From contig NZ_VTSR01000032.1 in the NCBI RefSeq assembly GCF_008329715.1, positions 62,001-126,000 on the forward strand: a stretch of 64,000 bases of DNA, given 5' to 3'. The notes under the pieces were generated by a model. The model was not told where the DNA came from and made no database searches. It was given only the letters and a program-made list of their open reading frames with translations. Positions 38,514 through 49,380 of this stretch are shown in pieces. Within the stretch, counting starts at the first letter, position 1, and each line of letters begins with the position of its first letter. Made by a program: the position numbers and the translations under genes. The DNA is from Gimesia chilikensis (GTDB lineage: Bacteria > Planctomycetota > Planctomycetia > Planctomycetales > Planctomycetaceae).

Positions 38514-41165
38514 GTGAGACTGCTTATGATGAGATTTGCATGTGTCGTGATTCTGTGCTTTACAGGGAGTGAGCGTGTCTGGGCTGATTCGGTCCGTCTG
38601 CCTGTGATTCAGGATAACTCGATTGTCATGGTTGATCGGGAGTGGTCGGTCAACGCCGGTTCGAGTAGCCGGATACGAATTAAGGGGAACCAGCACATCG
38701 TGGCACTGAGCTTCGATCTGGCGGCTGTAAAGGGAAAAACGATCACGCGGACCGAACTGGTTTGTTATCCTGCTGCAGAGACGATTTCGGCAGTCACACT
38801 CTCCACGATCGCGGCCCCCTGGCAGGAGATGACGTCATCAGGATTGACTGCGGGTATCGAGGGAATCAACGGGTGGGGGTATCCTGGTGCGCGATTTCCT
38901 ACTGTATCGAGCGGAAATGCATTTACCCTGGTTCAGCAGTCAGAGTTCGAGCTGCGTGACGGTCAGTACCACTGCGAGGTGCCGGTCGATCTGATTCATG
39001 CCATGACCGCGGGCGTTGCCTTTGGACTGGCACTGCATGAACACGAAACGGATTACGGACGGAACCCCACGATCTTCTCGCGCGAACAGTCCGGCAAACA
39101 GCCGTACCTGCTGGTTGAGACCGAAGACCGTTCTGACGACGCACCACTGCCTGCCACAGAATTGCAGCTGGTTCCCGTTGATGGAGCGTCTGCTCAACTG
39201 ACACTGAAGGCACCGCAGCGCGGCTTTGCCTACAACGTTCTCGTGGAGGGACACCCATTGGGTCGGCATAATATTCCCCTGGTGCATCCCGGAGAGAGTC
39301 AGACGATTCCGCTGCGCGATCTTCCCGATAATGTGACAAAGCCGGGACTGCATTCAGTAGAAGTAATCACCGTCAACCGTACGGGACAGCAGTCGCAACC
39401 GGTTCAGGTAACAGGGAAACTTTTCAGCACTGCACCAGTCCGTTTGCCCCAGGTGCGTCCGCTGCCTGCTGCCAGGCCTCCCATGTCTGGTCTGGCAGTG
39501 ATACCAGTGACTGACAAGTATGACCGGAATGGTCGCGCCGTGGGGGACTTGCCCCCGGGTTATCGGACACATAATTCCCTGTTCGATGGACAGCGAATCC
39601 ACCTGACGGCCGCTGCCGGTGAAGTGATTAGCTTTCAGGTACTTCTGCGTGGCGACAATGAAGTTTCCGTCCAGTGCCAGCTCGATCCACCAGAATGGCG
39701 CGTCGATCTGTTTCAGGCAAAATACGTTCCAACCCAGGGGCGTCAAATTCCAGATCCGCTGGTACCTCTGCCGAAAACGATCCCTTTAGATCGAGAGCAG
39801 GACCAGGCAGTCTTCGTTGACTGCTATGTTCCGTTCGAGGCAACAGCAGGGGACTATACCGGGAAACTCGCGGTTTCCGATGGCCGTGAAGTTCCGCTCA
39901 AGCTGACCGTGCTGCCTGTCCGACTTCCGCGGAAGGCGTCGTTCCTGTGTGAGATGAACGGTTATGGTCTCCCGGACCATGTTGATGATTATTACGCGCT
40001 GCAGCAGGTGGCGTACGACCATCGGGTGCATGCCAATATTCTGCATTATTCGCATCATACCGCCGCCCCCGGCGCCCGGAAGAGCAATCTCGATATGCGT
40101 CTTCGCTCCGGTCGCCGGATGAACAATCGACGGTACGATGCCATTGAGCCGGGGGCGAAGCAGGCTTACTGGGACGACTTTGCCGAAGCGTTTGGTCCGT
40201 ATCTCGATGGTACGTGCTTTGAGGATGGTCACCGCGGTCGCATACCAGCACCAGGGTTCTACCTGACGTTTCATGAAAGCTGGCCGCTGAACTGTCGGGC
40301 TTATTTCAATGGGGATCCTGACGCGTATCGTGCCTTCAAAGACACTCCGGTCTACGCGGAGACGTATGTAAATGTGCTGGAAGATTTTGTGCGACTGGCG
40401 AAATCCCGGGGCTGGACCAAGGCCGGTTTTCAGGTGTATTTCAACAACAAAGGGTCGTTGAACGAGAAGACCAAAGCGCCGTGGATTCTGGATGAACCAT
40501 CGGCTTACTGGGACTATCGTGCCCTGCAGTATTATGGAGAGTTGACGGACCGCGGGCGGAGAAACGCCGAAGAAATTCAGATTGACTATCGGATCGATAT
40601 TTCCCGACCGGAATATTGCCGGGGAGAACTTGCGGGGCGGGGAGACCTGTGGGTTGTTTCTGCCTCGGCATTTCAGAATTATCGCAGGCTGGTCACCGAC
40701 CGCATGCAGCGGGATGGATTGCGGGTCTGGGTTTATGGTACTTCCAATCCGGTGCACGAGAGTAATCGTCAGCTGCAGGCCTGGGCAGTGGATGCCTGGC
40801 GTCATGGTGCGACCGGTCTGGTTCCCTGGCAGACGATCGATAAATCAGGGCAGGCGTTGCGAAAGGCTGACCAATTGGGACTGTTCATCTTTGATCAAAC
40901 ATCGGAGGGAAAAACGGTGATCCGCCACTCGGCTCGTCTGAAAGCCTATCGCGAAGCGGAGCAACTCATCGAATACCTGACCCTGGTTCAGCAGCGGCAG
41001 GGTTGGACAGCCAGCCAGATGCGATCATTTATTGAGCACTATGTCAGCTTGACCGGATCGGTCCGGAAGCAAAACGATGATGACGCGGGGACAGCGGAAT
41101 ACGATCGACGGGCACTGTTAAATTTTGATCGGCTGAGACAGGCGGCTATAGAATTGTTACGGTAA
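38514..41165 (+). CDS. Secreted DUF4091/GH-like protein with a DNRLRE/CBM-like N-terminus
   Basis: GTG 38514 is favoured because AAAGG lies ~9 bases upstream; ATG 38526 or 38529 would give almost the same leader. The ~883-residue product has a signal peptide ending near ...VWA|DS. The first ~170 residues look like a DNRLRE/CBM96 beta sandwich (SFDLAAVKGKTITRTELVCY). Around 300-460 is another beta domain. The rest is an alpha/beta catalytic-like region with acidic residues at FHESWPLN and GTSNPVHESNRQ, ending in the WRHGATGLVPWQ pattern typical of DUF4091 proteins related to glycoside hydrolases such as GH123. A role in glycan breakdown is inferred. Confidence 0.75.
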   Translation: MRLLMMRFACVVILCFTGSERVWADSVRLPVIQDNSIVMVDREWSVNAGSSSRIRIKGNQHIVALSFDLAAVKGKTITRTELVCYPAAETISAVTLSTIAAPWQEMTSSGLTAGIEGINGWGYPGARFPTVSSGNAFTLVQQSEFELRDGQYHCEVPVDLIHAMTAGVAFGLALHEHETDYGRNPTIFSREQSGKQPYLLVETEDRSDDAPLPATELQLVPVDGASAQLTLKAPQRGFAYNVLVEGHPLGRHNIPLVHPGESQTIPLRDLPDNVTKPGLHSVEVITVNRTGQQSQPVQVTGKLFSTAPVRLPQVRPLPAARPPMSGLAVIPVTDKYDRNGRAVGDLPPGYRTHNSLFDGQRIHLTAAAGEVISFQVLLRGDNEVSVQCQLDPPEWRVDLFQAKYVPTQGRQIPDPLVPLPKTIPLDREQDQAVFVDCYVPFEATAGDYTGKLAVSDGREVPLKLTVLPVRLPRKASFLCEMNGYGLPDHVDDYYALQQVAYDHRVHANILHYSHHTAAPGARKSNLDMRLRSGRRMNNRRYDAIEPGAKQAYWDDFAEAFGPYLDGTCFEDGHRGRIPAPGFYLTFHESWPLNCRAYFNGDPDAYRAFKDTPVYAETYVNVLEDFVRLAKSRGWTKAGFQVYFNNKGSLNEKTKAPWILDEPSAYWDYRALQYYGELTDRGRRNAEEIQIDYRIDISRPEYCRGELAGRGDLWVVSASAFQNYRRLVTDRMQRDGLRVWVYGTSNPVHESNRQLQAWAVDAWRHGATGLVPWQTIDKSGQALRKADQLGLFIFDQTSEGKTVIRHSARLKAYREAEQLIEYLTLVQQRQGWTASQMRSFIEHYVSLTGSVRKQNDDDAGTAEYDRRALLNFDRLRQAAIELLR

Positions 41166-41309
41166 CAGGTCACAACAGCAGTCCATGCAAACCACTGGGG
41201 TCGGCACAAAGTACGACAGTCCGCAATACCTCGAGCGAAAGAGCACGAGAGGATACCAGCTTTGAGGGCATTCAAACAGGCGAGGTGAATTCGCTGCTGT
41301 TACTGATTG

Positions 41310-42746
<1,437 letters not shown>

Positions 42747-43062
42747 GGTATGCGCTTTCCGTCAAAGGGTGATGCTGATTACCAACTGTTATAAACAAAT
42801 GGCTGCTTCCGTCCAGCAAAAAGTTCCTGACAACTTTTTTACTCCTGTCTCTAGGCAGAAAGTGAAGAGTCAGGTTCCATATTGTAAATCTGATCTGACT
42901 GAGTATTATACTCAATGTGCTGACATTATATTCAGTATCTCAGTGTGATATGAAGCTGCCGGGGCAGTATATCAAAACGAATCATCAATAATTCTGCGCG
43001 GATTTATTCCCTCTCAGAACAGGTCCGTGCAGGTTCATCACAAGTTAGATGCCTTTAGATAA
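42747..43062. other. AT-rich intergenic region between divergent genes
   Basis: No gene seen. The stretch at 42830-43010 is AT-rich and probably contains both promoters. The MBL gene start lacks a clear ribosome-binding site. Confidence 0.35.
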
Positions 43063-44082
43063 ATGACTCTCCACTTCCAGGTGCTTGGAAAACCAGGCCG
43101 CGATAATGCACTTTTCGTTCGCGTCGAGTCGGGACAATCGATCGCGCGATTACTGTTTGACTGTGGCGATGGTTGCTTATCGAGCCTGCCATTTTCCGAG
43201 ATCCAGGCGATCGATCATCTGTTCTTTTCGCATCTGCACATGGACCACATTGGCGGTTTTGATTCGTTTTTCCGTTGTACATTCAATCGCGACGTCAAGC
43301 CAAACGTGATTTGGGGGCCTGCCGGTACGTCTGCGATTCTGCACCATCGATTTCAAGGGTTCTGGTGGAATCTTCACTCGAATCAATCGGGAACATGGTC
43401 TGTAAACGACGTGCACCCGACCCACATTGAACGATTCCGCTACGAGATTTCCGAAGCGTTTACTGAATGCCACAACGAGGGTAAGACCGAACAATGCAGT
43501 CCGCTACTGGAAACGAGCGACTATTCGGTCTCTGCGATCCACCTGAAGCATAACGGCCCCTGCCTGGGGTATGTGGTTTGCGAAAAACCGAAGTGGAACA
43601 TCCAGACCGACCGTGTTGCTGAAATGGGTCTGCGTCCCGGTTCATGGATGAAAGACCTTAAGAGTGACACTGCGACCCCGACGATTGACATCGAGGGCCG
43701 GACATTTGATCTCGCGGCACTACGAAACGATTTGTTAGTTGAATCGCCTGGCGAATCGCTCGCATACCTGACTGATTTTCTGCTGGACGATGCAACGAGC
43801 GAACAACTGCAGGAAATTTTAGACGATTGCACCACGGTTGTCTGCGAAGCACAGTACCGGGATCAGGACATCGATCTCGCACAACGCAACTTTCATACAA
43901 CGACAACAGCGGTCTCCCAGCTGGCCGCCCGCTCCGGTGTCGGCAATCTCGTCTTATTCCATCTATCCGACCGGTATACGAGAGGTGAATGGGGTGAGAT
44001 GTTGACCGAATGCCGAACGATTTTTCCCGACACTGAGTTCCCCAAAGACTGGAACATCGAAGCGGAGAGCAACGGCAGCTGA
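43063..44082 (+). CDS. MBL-fold hydrolase, RNase Z-like
   Basis: A 339-residue metallo-beta-lactamase-fold protein. The metal motif HLHMDHIGG is at residues 57-65. It begins MTLHFQVLGKPGRDNA like RNase Z-type proteins, has HNGPCLGYVV in the middle, and has YLTDF and CEAQY followed by H and FHLSDRY near the end, which complete a two-metal site. Family members process tRNA 3' ends or act as general phosphodiesterases. It is the first gene before a palindrome-rich stretch. The last 16 codons have a diverged second copy at 44936-44983. Confidence 0.85.
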   Translation: MTLHFQVLGKPGRDNALFVRVESGQSIARLLFDCGDGCLSSLPFSEIQAIDHLFFSHLHMDHIGGFDSFFRCTFNRDVKPNVIWGPAGTSAILHHRFQGFWWNLHSNQSGTWSVNDVHPTHIERFRYEISEAFTECHNEGKTEQCSPLLETSDYSVSAIHLKHNGPCLGYVVCEKPKWNIQTDRVAEMGLRPGSWMKDLKSDTATPTIDIEGRTFDLAALRNDLLVESPGESLAYLTDFLLDDATSEQLQEILDDCTTVVCEAQYRDQDIDLAQRNFHTTTTAVSQLAARSGVGNLVLFHLSDRYTRGEWGEMLTECRTIFPDTEFPKDWNIEAESNGS

Positions 44083-44121
44083 CAAGGCGTGGCACCGAAG
44101 CATGCTCGTCTTTCATAGTTT

Positions 44122-44186
44122 ATAAAGGGTGCAGGACTTTATAAATAAAGAGACCTGACCCCTTTTAATTTCCCCTTTAGGTCTTC
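44122..44186. repeat. Palindromic junction repeat J1
   Basis: An imperfect palindrome (GGGTGCAGGACTTT facing AAAGAGACCTGACCC) ends CCCCTTTTAAT and is followed by the 15-mer CCCCTTTAGGTCTTC (44172-44186). Both elements recur at later junctions up to 47338. Confidence 0.8.
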
Positions 44187-44260
44187 GAAGGATTCTGACA
44201 CTTGTATTTACTCAGCATTTTGTATGGCGTTGAACGCAGCCAAAAAAGCAGGAAACTAAG

Positions 44261-44842
44261 ATGTTTTATTTGATTGAACCCGATGACGAACTATCAGACA
44301 ACTGGCTGTTTTTTGAAGAAGATCTGAACGGTATGCTTGTGGTTCGAGAAGAATATCGTGACCTGGTTTGTCAAAGTTGCGGAAAGATTGACGAAAATAT
44401 CGCTATTTCCCGTGGCCTGAGCTCTCATTTCATAGTGCAAACAAACAGCGATATTGTTGCAACGTCTGAGGATTGGATCTGCGTATCGGCACGTTTTTGT
44501 GACGAGATCAAGAAACTTGAGTTTGGGGGACTTAGGTTTGTCCCACTTGCAGATTCGAAACATTCGATTGTTATGCCTGAGTTACTTGTCGAAACCGATG
44601 AAACCAGGGCCGGCTTTGAAAACCATAATCAGTGCACATGTTGCGGTAGATATGGTGAAAGAATCATTGGGCCGTTTATTCAAGGAATGACGTTGCCAGC
44701 TTCCGATTCCACTTTCTTCGCTTCATCAATCGCCAACGAGAATGTGAAGGTGAGCTATTATCGATTTTTCGCCAGCGAATTAATGGTAGAAGCAATACGA
44801 AAGCTGGAATTCGCAGGAATCGATTTTGTAGAAACAGCATAG
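44261..44842 (+). CDS. Orphan protein with two CxxC motifs
   Basis: A 193-residue protein with AGGAAAC upstream of ATG. Two CxxC pairs (CQSCG near residue 37 and CTCCG near 126) suggest a zinc ribbon. The layout recalls the double-CxxCG proteins found as isolated genes in myxobacteria and in some toxin-immunity loci, but the match is by pattern only. No signal peptide or membrane helix. It is flanked by junction repeats J1 and J2. Confidence 0.65.
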   Translation: MFYLIEPDDELSDNWLFFEEDLNGMLVVREEYRDLVCQSCGKIDENIAISRGLSSHFIVQTNSDIVATSEDWICVSARFCDEIKKLEFGGLRFVPLADSKHSIVMPELLVETDETRAGFENHNQCTCCGRYGERIIGPFIQGMTLPASDSTFFASSIANENVKVSYYRFFASELMVEAIRKLEFAGIDFVETA

Positions 44843-44906
44843 AGAAAATTGTGATTAAAGGCATATCGGGGCGGGGCAATGAAGCTCAGTATGTTAGAAT
44901 TACACT

Positions 44907-44929
44907 AAAGAGTCCTGACCCCTTTTAAT
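44907..44929. repeat. Junction repeat J2, one arm
   Basis: AAAG followed by AGTCCTGACCCCTTTTAAT, identical over 19 bases to the arm at 46733-46751. The opposite arm is not evident beside it; a related AAAGGGTCAACGACTCTTTT lies at 44982-45001, after the MBL remnant. Confidence 0.75.
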
Positions 44930-44935
44930 CCTCCC

Positions 44936-44983
44936 GAGTTCTCCAAAGACTGGACCATTGAACCGGAAAGCAACGATGCCTAA
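44936..44983 (+). pseudogene. Remnant of the 3' end of an MBL-fold gene
   Basis: These 48 bases encode EFSKDWTIEPESNDA-stop, against EFPKDWNIEAESNGS-stop at the end of the intact gene at 43063. Only the last 16 codons remain. It directly follows repeat J2, so it is the tail of a second MBL-type gene or of a duplicated segment whose remainder was replaced. Confidence 0.8.
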
Positions 44984-45181
44984 AGGGTCAACGACTCTTT
45001 TTTATTAGCCATCCCTGGATAGCTCCGTAAATGCGACCTGTGAATCATTACTGAGAACAAGGTATTCCGCATACTTCGTGCACTATAGACAATGTTATAA
45101 TATCGGAGCAGCAGAATAAGATGCAGCAAGTGTGAACGTCCTGTCCAGCGAAGACACATAATTACAGAATCGCATACCAGA

Positions 45182-45952
45182 ATGAGTTTTGACCGCGCTG
45201 TTTCCCTCGCTCGATACAACTGGCCGCTTTACCTCACCTGCTGCCTGATGGCAGCTGTAGGATTTACCATCTGGACGACCCAACTGGGGCCGCCGCCGGT
45301 CCTTTACCTGGGACTCTTCGGTGCTGTGGTTGCGACCTGGTATGCGATCGCGTCTTTCGTCGCATTTCACATCATGTTTGATCGTCCTGATTTTCTTTCC
45401 GGTGATTGGCTAACTCGTTGCGTCGAACTGCCGCCCCAATCATGTGTCCAACTAAGTATCTGCATCGAGGAAACGACTCTCCCCGTCCCGAAAATATTTC
45501 CTCTCGCCGAATATATCGAACTGGACCTGTTTGACGATTCCTTGATGACCGAACCGGCAATTGCCAGAGCAAAGCAGAAGTCTGGCGATTCCCCGATTCT
45601 CGCCGCCAAACCAGATGCACTGCCGCTGTCAGACAACTCTTCTGAATTGACAGTGGTGACTCTCGTTGCGCACGAAATCCGCGATGCGTCACAGCGCGAA
45701 GCACTTTTTCGGGAGCTGGCACGAATCACCACATCGGGAGGGCGGCTGATTATTGCCGAACATCTTCGCAACGTTGCAGCCGCTACGGTATTTGGCCCGG
45801 GGTTATTCCATTTCTACCCTCGGTTCACCTGGATAACGCTGGCGAAAAATACAGAACTCGAAATAGAATACGAATTCGATATCACGCCATTTTTCCACAT
45901 CTTCGTGTTGCGTCATTCGGGATGCAGCCACAAAGGGTACGGACAGATATAA
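45182..45952 (+). CDS. Membrane-anchored methyltransferase-like protein
   Basis: A 256-residue protein. Two hydrophobic helices near the N-terminus (~13-32 and ~40-62) are followed by a soluble part with a class I SAM methyltransferase-like core: LPLSDNSSELTVVTLVAHEI (post-motif region), then LARITTSGGRLIIAEHLR, as in type-11 methyltransferases. The glycine-rich SAM loop is not clear, so catalysis is uncertain. A TATAAT hexamer sits at 45096-45101, upstream of the gene. It is flanked by junction repeats J2 and J3. Confidence 0.65.
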   Translation: MSFDRAVSLARYNWPLYLTCCLMAAVGFTIWTTQLGPPPVLYLGLFGAVVATWYAIASFVAFHIMFDRPDFLSGDWLTRCVELPPQSCVQLSICIEETTLPVPKIFPLAEYIELDLFDDSLMTEPAIARAKQKSGDSPILAAKPDALPLSDNSSELTVVTLVAHEIRDASQREALFRELARITTSGGRLIIAEHLRNVAAATVFGPGLFHFYPRFTWITLAKNTELEIEYEFDITPFFHIFVLRHSGCSHKGYGQI

Positions 45953-45968
45953 GTACCAGGAACCATAA

Positions 45969-46008
45969 AATGATTGCCCCTTTAGGTCTTCTTGGGCAGG
46001 CAATCATT
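45969..46008. repeat. Junction repeat J3
   Basis: A perfect 10-bp inverted repeat (AATGATTGCC, GGCAATCATT) encloses the shared 15-mer CCCCTTTAGGTCTTC (overlapping 45977-45991). It comes 16 bases after the methyltransferase-like gene. Confidence 0.8.
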
Positions 46009-46033
46009 AGAATATTCAATAAGTCTTAGCACG

Positions 46034-46750
46034 ATGTTAAATTTATCAATAAGAAATGCGTCCCAAGGCAGTCAGCAGTCATATATCGGTGGAAAACCAT
46101 CGGTCCCCGCTGGGACGAAGTTGCCTGATTGTAAGCTGTGTGGTCAGGCTCAGACTTTTATGTTCCAAGTCGCTTTTCCATCAGGGACAGACTGGGTTGG
46201 CAAAACCTTATCATGCTTTGCGTGTATGAAATGTGTCGACGAACGTTTTCTGATTCCAGAGATGCTGGACAATCACAGTCGCGGCTGTAACATTCCGGAT
46301 GGATTTCTAACCACATATGATAAAAATTTTGCATTTTTAGTGTTTTTCACTTCGGATGCGATCATGATTGAGGACTATGAAGAGGAAGTTGCGTTCTTTG
46401 CTTTAGAAACAGTGAGTGAATCGACTCATGGCGACTTCGGAAAGATTGGTGGTATTCCAGATTGGTTGCTAGAGGATGAGTCGCCAGCAACATACGCCTC
46501 GACAACACCAATGGTATTTCTGCTGGAGCTAATGCCCTGCATTCAATTCATCAAAGTTGAAGGGGCTCGTCCACAAATGGAATTAGACATTTTTGGAAAT
46601 CCTTCACCCTCTCCGTTGGGGTATTATCAACTCTTTCTGGGGAATACGACTTACCTGTTTGGGACGATGGGATATGATCCACTGGTATATGCGAGAAGAA
46701 TAAAGGGGTCAGGACTATTTAATGTAATTAAGAGTCCTGACCCCTTTTAA
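46034..46750 (+). CDS. DUF1963/YwqG-like orphan protein whose tail runs into a palindrome
   Basis: ATG 46034 is preferred over a TTG at 45992 that lies inside repeat J3. The 238-residue product has YIGGKPSVPAGTKLPDCKLC, FMFQVAFP and, late, GYYQLFLGNTTYLFGT, which resemble DUF1963/YwqG-type proteins with extra Cys pairs (CKLCG, CFACMKC). Members of this family are sometimes found near toxin genes. The last ~17 codons and the stop are formed by repeat J4, so the natural C-terminus was probably replaced. Lower GC than neighbouring housekeeping genes. Confidence 0.65.
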   Translation: MLNLSIRNASQGSQQSYIGGKPSVPAGTKLPDCKLCGQAQTFMFQVAFPSGTDWVGKTLSCFACMKCVDERFLIPEMLDNHSRGCNIPDGFLTTYDKNFAFLVFFTSDAIMIEDYEEEVAFFALETVSESTHGDFGKIGGIPDWLLEDESPATYASTTPMVFLLELMPCIQFIKVEGARPQMELDIFGNPSPSPLGYYQLFLGNTTYLFGTMGYDPLVYARRIKGSGLFNVIKSPDPF

Positions 46751-46751
46751 T
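46702..46751. repeat. Junction repeat J4, near-perfect palindrome
   Basis: AAAGGGGTCAGGACT (46702-46716) is the exact reverse complement of bases 46733-46747, giving a 15-bp stem with a 16-base loop, and ends AGTCCTGACCCCTTTTAAT. It overlaps the 3' end of the preceding gene and could also act as a terminator (TTTTAATTTTT follows). Confidence 0.88.
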
Positions 46752-46779
46752 TTTTCGAGCTTAAAGCGGGGATTTAACG

Positions 46780-47241
46780 ATGAATAAGAAAAAAAAATTT
46801 GCATTTAGCCCTTATAATTTGCGAGCAACGATAGAACCATTCAGAGGTATTTATGACTTGAGACAGATGTTTGAACTATTAAATGAGTTTGTATATGACG
46901 CGAACGCCATACTTAACTTACTTCCACAGTGTTTTACACAAGATAATTGTGAAGAAAATGTCAAATTTCTTAAAGATAAGCTTAGTCCAAGCTCTTTTTC
47001 ATTTGTTGTAACGAACAGTAGAAGGTTTGATTTGGATGAAGATGAAACCCCTTATGTCAATAATGCAGACTGGTATGCGCATGTTGTCATTGATGGTAAA
47101 TTGGACCCCCGTTATCTTGAGGGGCTCAAGGTGTTGAAATCTTATTTTTCTGATGAAAAGTGGGATTCTTACGATTTTGTAGGGGATCGACCCTACGGCA
47201 ATTTTGATGACCCTGAGGATAGAAAAAAGTGTCAAGGATAG
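46780..47241 (+). CDS. AT-rich orphan gene of unknown function
   Basis: A 153-residue protein starting MNKKKKFAFSP. Mixed alpha/beta composition, acidic C-terminus (NFDDPEDRKK), no leader or membrane helix. The codons are strikingly AT-rich for this window, which suggests recent arrival. No family recognised. It lies between junction repeats J4 and J5. Confidence 0.55.
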   Translation: MNKKKKFAFSPYNLRATIEPFRGIYDLRQMFELLNEFVYDANAILNLLPQCFTQDNCEENVKFLKDKLSPSSFSFVVTNSRRFDLDEDETPYVNNADWYAHVVIDGKLDPRYLEGLKVLKSYFSDEKWDSYDFVGDRPYGNFDDPEDRKKCQG

Positions 47242-47247
47242 GACATA

Positions 47248-47338
47248 AAAGGGGGCAGTCGACTCCTTTTAATTCGTCCATGATCCTGCACCAGACTAGG
47301 CCTTTTCCACAGAGCAGTCCTGCCCCCTTTAGGTCTTC
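47248..47338. repeat. Junction repeat J5
   Basis: AAAGGGGGCAG (47248-47258) pairs with CTGCCCCCTTT (47320-47330), an 11-bp stem around a 61-base loop. It contains CTCCTTTTAATT like the other junctions and ends with the shared 15-mer CCCCTTTAGGTCTTC (47324-47338). It marks the right edge of the palindrome-rich stretch, 8 bases from the antiporter stop. Confidence 0.8.
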
Positions 47339-47346
47339 CCCAATAG

Positions 47347-48768
47347 TTAATGGGCGTCTGTTTTGCTTTGTCCTGCGAGGCCCAGGCGGTTGAGCATCGG
47401 GCCGATGGTCAGGCCGCCGACGAGGATGGAAAAGGCGACGACGACGTAGGTCATGGTCAGGATGAGTTCGCCGACGGTATCGTACTGCGATTGCTGGGCG
47501 TGGATCTCTTCCTTGAGCGAGAGGGCGAGGGCCACACTGATTCCGCCGCGAAGACCGCCCCAGGTCATAACTTTGATCGCGTGCGATGTGAACTGTCGGC
47601 CGGCCAACTTCTTCAGGGCGGTGATCACCGTGCCCACGGAGAGGAATCGCGCCAGCAGTGCCGCGGGGATGGCCAGCGCTCCGGCCAGCAGATATTTCTC
47701 CTGGAACGACAGCACCAGGACCTCGAGGCCGATCAGTACAAACAGCACCGCGTTCAGCAGTTCGTCGACCAGCTCCCAGAACGTGTCCAGGTGCTGGCGG
47801 GTTTTGTCAGACATCGCCAGTGTGCGGCCGTGGTTCCCCAGGATCAGTCCTGCGACCACCATTGCCAGCGGCCCGGAGAGGTGCAGCTTCATCGCCAGCG
47901 CGTATCCGCCTGTCACGACCGCCAGCGAAATCAAGATCTCCGTCGCGTAGTGATCGATGGATCGCAACAGCAGGAATGCGAGCAGCCCCAGCACAAAGCC
48001 CAGCGCTATTCCGCCGCCGGCTTCGAGGGCGAAGAGTTTCGCGACGTCGCTGGCGTTCGTCTCTGTGTCCTCTGTGACCTCGGTGACCTCTGTGCCTGCT
48101 TGCGCCTCGTGCGGAGGTTCCTGTTCGCTCTGCTGAACGACCTGGTTCGACTTCTGCGGATTTTCGTCTGCGTGTGACTCGCCATGCCCGCCCAAACCGG
48201 CGATGCCCAGGAGTGCGATAAAGACCACCACGCCGACGCCATCGTTGAACAGTGACTCGCCGGCGATCTTGGTTTCCAGCGATTTGGGGGCACCGAGGCT
48301 CTTGAAGATTCCCAGGACCGCAATCGGGTCGGTGGGGGCGACGATGGAGCCGAAGATCAGGCAGTAGATGAAGCGGACCTCGATGCCGAGCCAGCCGGTG
48401 ATGAGATAAGTGAGCCCGCCGACGATGAATGTCGTGGCGAGGACGCCGATGGTCGCGAGCAGGGCGATGGCCGCGGTTTGTTCCTTGAGGTCGTTGAGGT
48501 TGACGTGCAGTGCCCCGGCAAAGAGCAGGTAACCGAGCATGCCCTGCATCAGTGTCTGGTCGAAGTCGATCGAGCCGATGAGCGTTTCGGCCGCGGTGAG
48601 CACCGTCGCCCCGGGCACGATTCGATCGATCAGCAGCAGGGCGATTGCGTGCAGCATCGCCAACAGCATCAGGCCGACCGTTGTGGGCAGCTTGAGCAGT
48701 TTGTGGTTAATGAATGCGAAGGCCGCTGCGAGGGCCACGAGGATGCCGGCGATATCGAAGAAGTTCAT
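47347..48768 (-). CDS. Na+/H+ (cation:proton) antiporter, CPA1 type
   Basis: Start set at 48768 (MNFFDIAG), where the first membrane helix begins; the frame opens at 48837 but the extra residues are not membrane-like. The 473-residue protein has about 12 hydrophobic helices, with [14 protein letters not shown] and [15 protein letters not shown], the TDP and ND elements of CPA1 exchangers. A hydrophilic, Glu/Gln/Thr-rich loop of ~55 residues (~210-265) in the middle is unusual in size. It would exchange Na+ for H+ across the inner membrane, which fits a marine bacterium. GC content is clearly higher than in the preceding orphan genes. Confidence 0.93.
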   Translation of the reverse strand: MNFFDIAGILVALAAAFAFINHKLLKLPTTVGLMLLAMLHAIALLLIDRIVPGATVLTAAETLIGSIDFDQTLMQGMLGYLLFAGALHVNLNDLKEQTAAIALLATIGVLATTFIVGGLTYLITGWLGIEVRFIYCLIFGSIVAPTDPIAVLGIFKSLGAPKSLETKIAGESLFNDGVGVVVFIALLGIAGLGGHGESHADENPQKSNQVVQQSEQEPPHEAQAGTEVTEVTEDTETNASDVAKLFALEAGGGIALGFVLGLLAFLLLRSIDHYATEILISLAVVTGGYALAMKLHLSGPLAMVVAGLILGNHGRTLAMSDKTRQHLDTFWELVDELLNAVLFVLIGLEVLVLSFQEKYLLAGALAIPAALLARFLSVGTVITALKKLAGRQFTSHAIKVMTWGGLRGGISVALALSLKEEIHAQQSQYDTVGELILTMTYVVVAFSILVGGLTIGPMLNRLGLAGQSKTDAH

Positions 48769-49046
48769 GGGCGATATTATAGGGGCCTGCGCCGGGAAGA
48801 AAAGGAGTCTGGTGGTTTTGTGGCAGAGAAAAAACAACGCACTTCGGTTGCACTGACTGACCTGTTACTGGATCTGGAAAGCGGTTCTGGTTTCGGTTAA
48901 CGATGTTCATCTCCGGGGCTGCGTTGCGCTCTGGTAAAATACGTGCCGGGTTTCCTGAGTGTGGTGCCGGTTCTGAAGCAGAGTCTGTCCTGCACTTGTT
49001 TTTGGTTGATGTATCAAAGGGGCTGACGATCTGGCATTTTGTGAAT
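48769..49046. other. Intergenic stretch upstream of the antiporter
   Basis: Short frames only, none with a credible start. It probably contains the antiporter promoter on the minus strand. Confidence 0.35.
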
Positions 49047-49380
49047 CGGCGTGGGGGCGTCAAGTGGAATGGGGGTATTGACTGGCTCCGAGTGTGCAGT
49101 GAGGTGTGGTGAGTCTGCTGTGAATTGATCTGAATGTGCTGCCAAATGATTTGAGATTATACGAGACAGCGGGAACCGGTTCATTCTGTTCCGGTGAAAA
49201 GCGGGAAAAATCGACGCCGATTCAGGTGGATCTGAGTCACAAGTGAGACAGGTTCCGGTGCACGTATCATCCGCCTCGCGCGCGAAGCAGAATTACACAA
49301 GAATACGATTCGGAAAGTGAGGATCAAGTGCAATTTGTTCCGTTCTGGAGACAGAAGTGCGCTGGTCATTGGGAAGTGGG
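49047..49380. repeat. Dispersed ~330-bp repeat, copy 2
   Basis: Copy of 3868-4200 in the same orientation, with the same open minus-strand frame (conserved SRARRM, RAPE and NRRRFF). Both copies lie in long intergenic regions 45 kb apart. Confidence 0.75.

Noticed and set aside
44122..47338. Classical integron with attC sites
   Set aside because: No integrase gene in the window, and the palindromes lack the conserved attC core ends; the cassette idea is kept only as an analogy.
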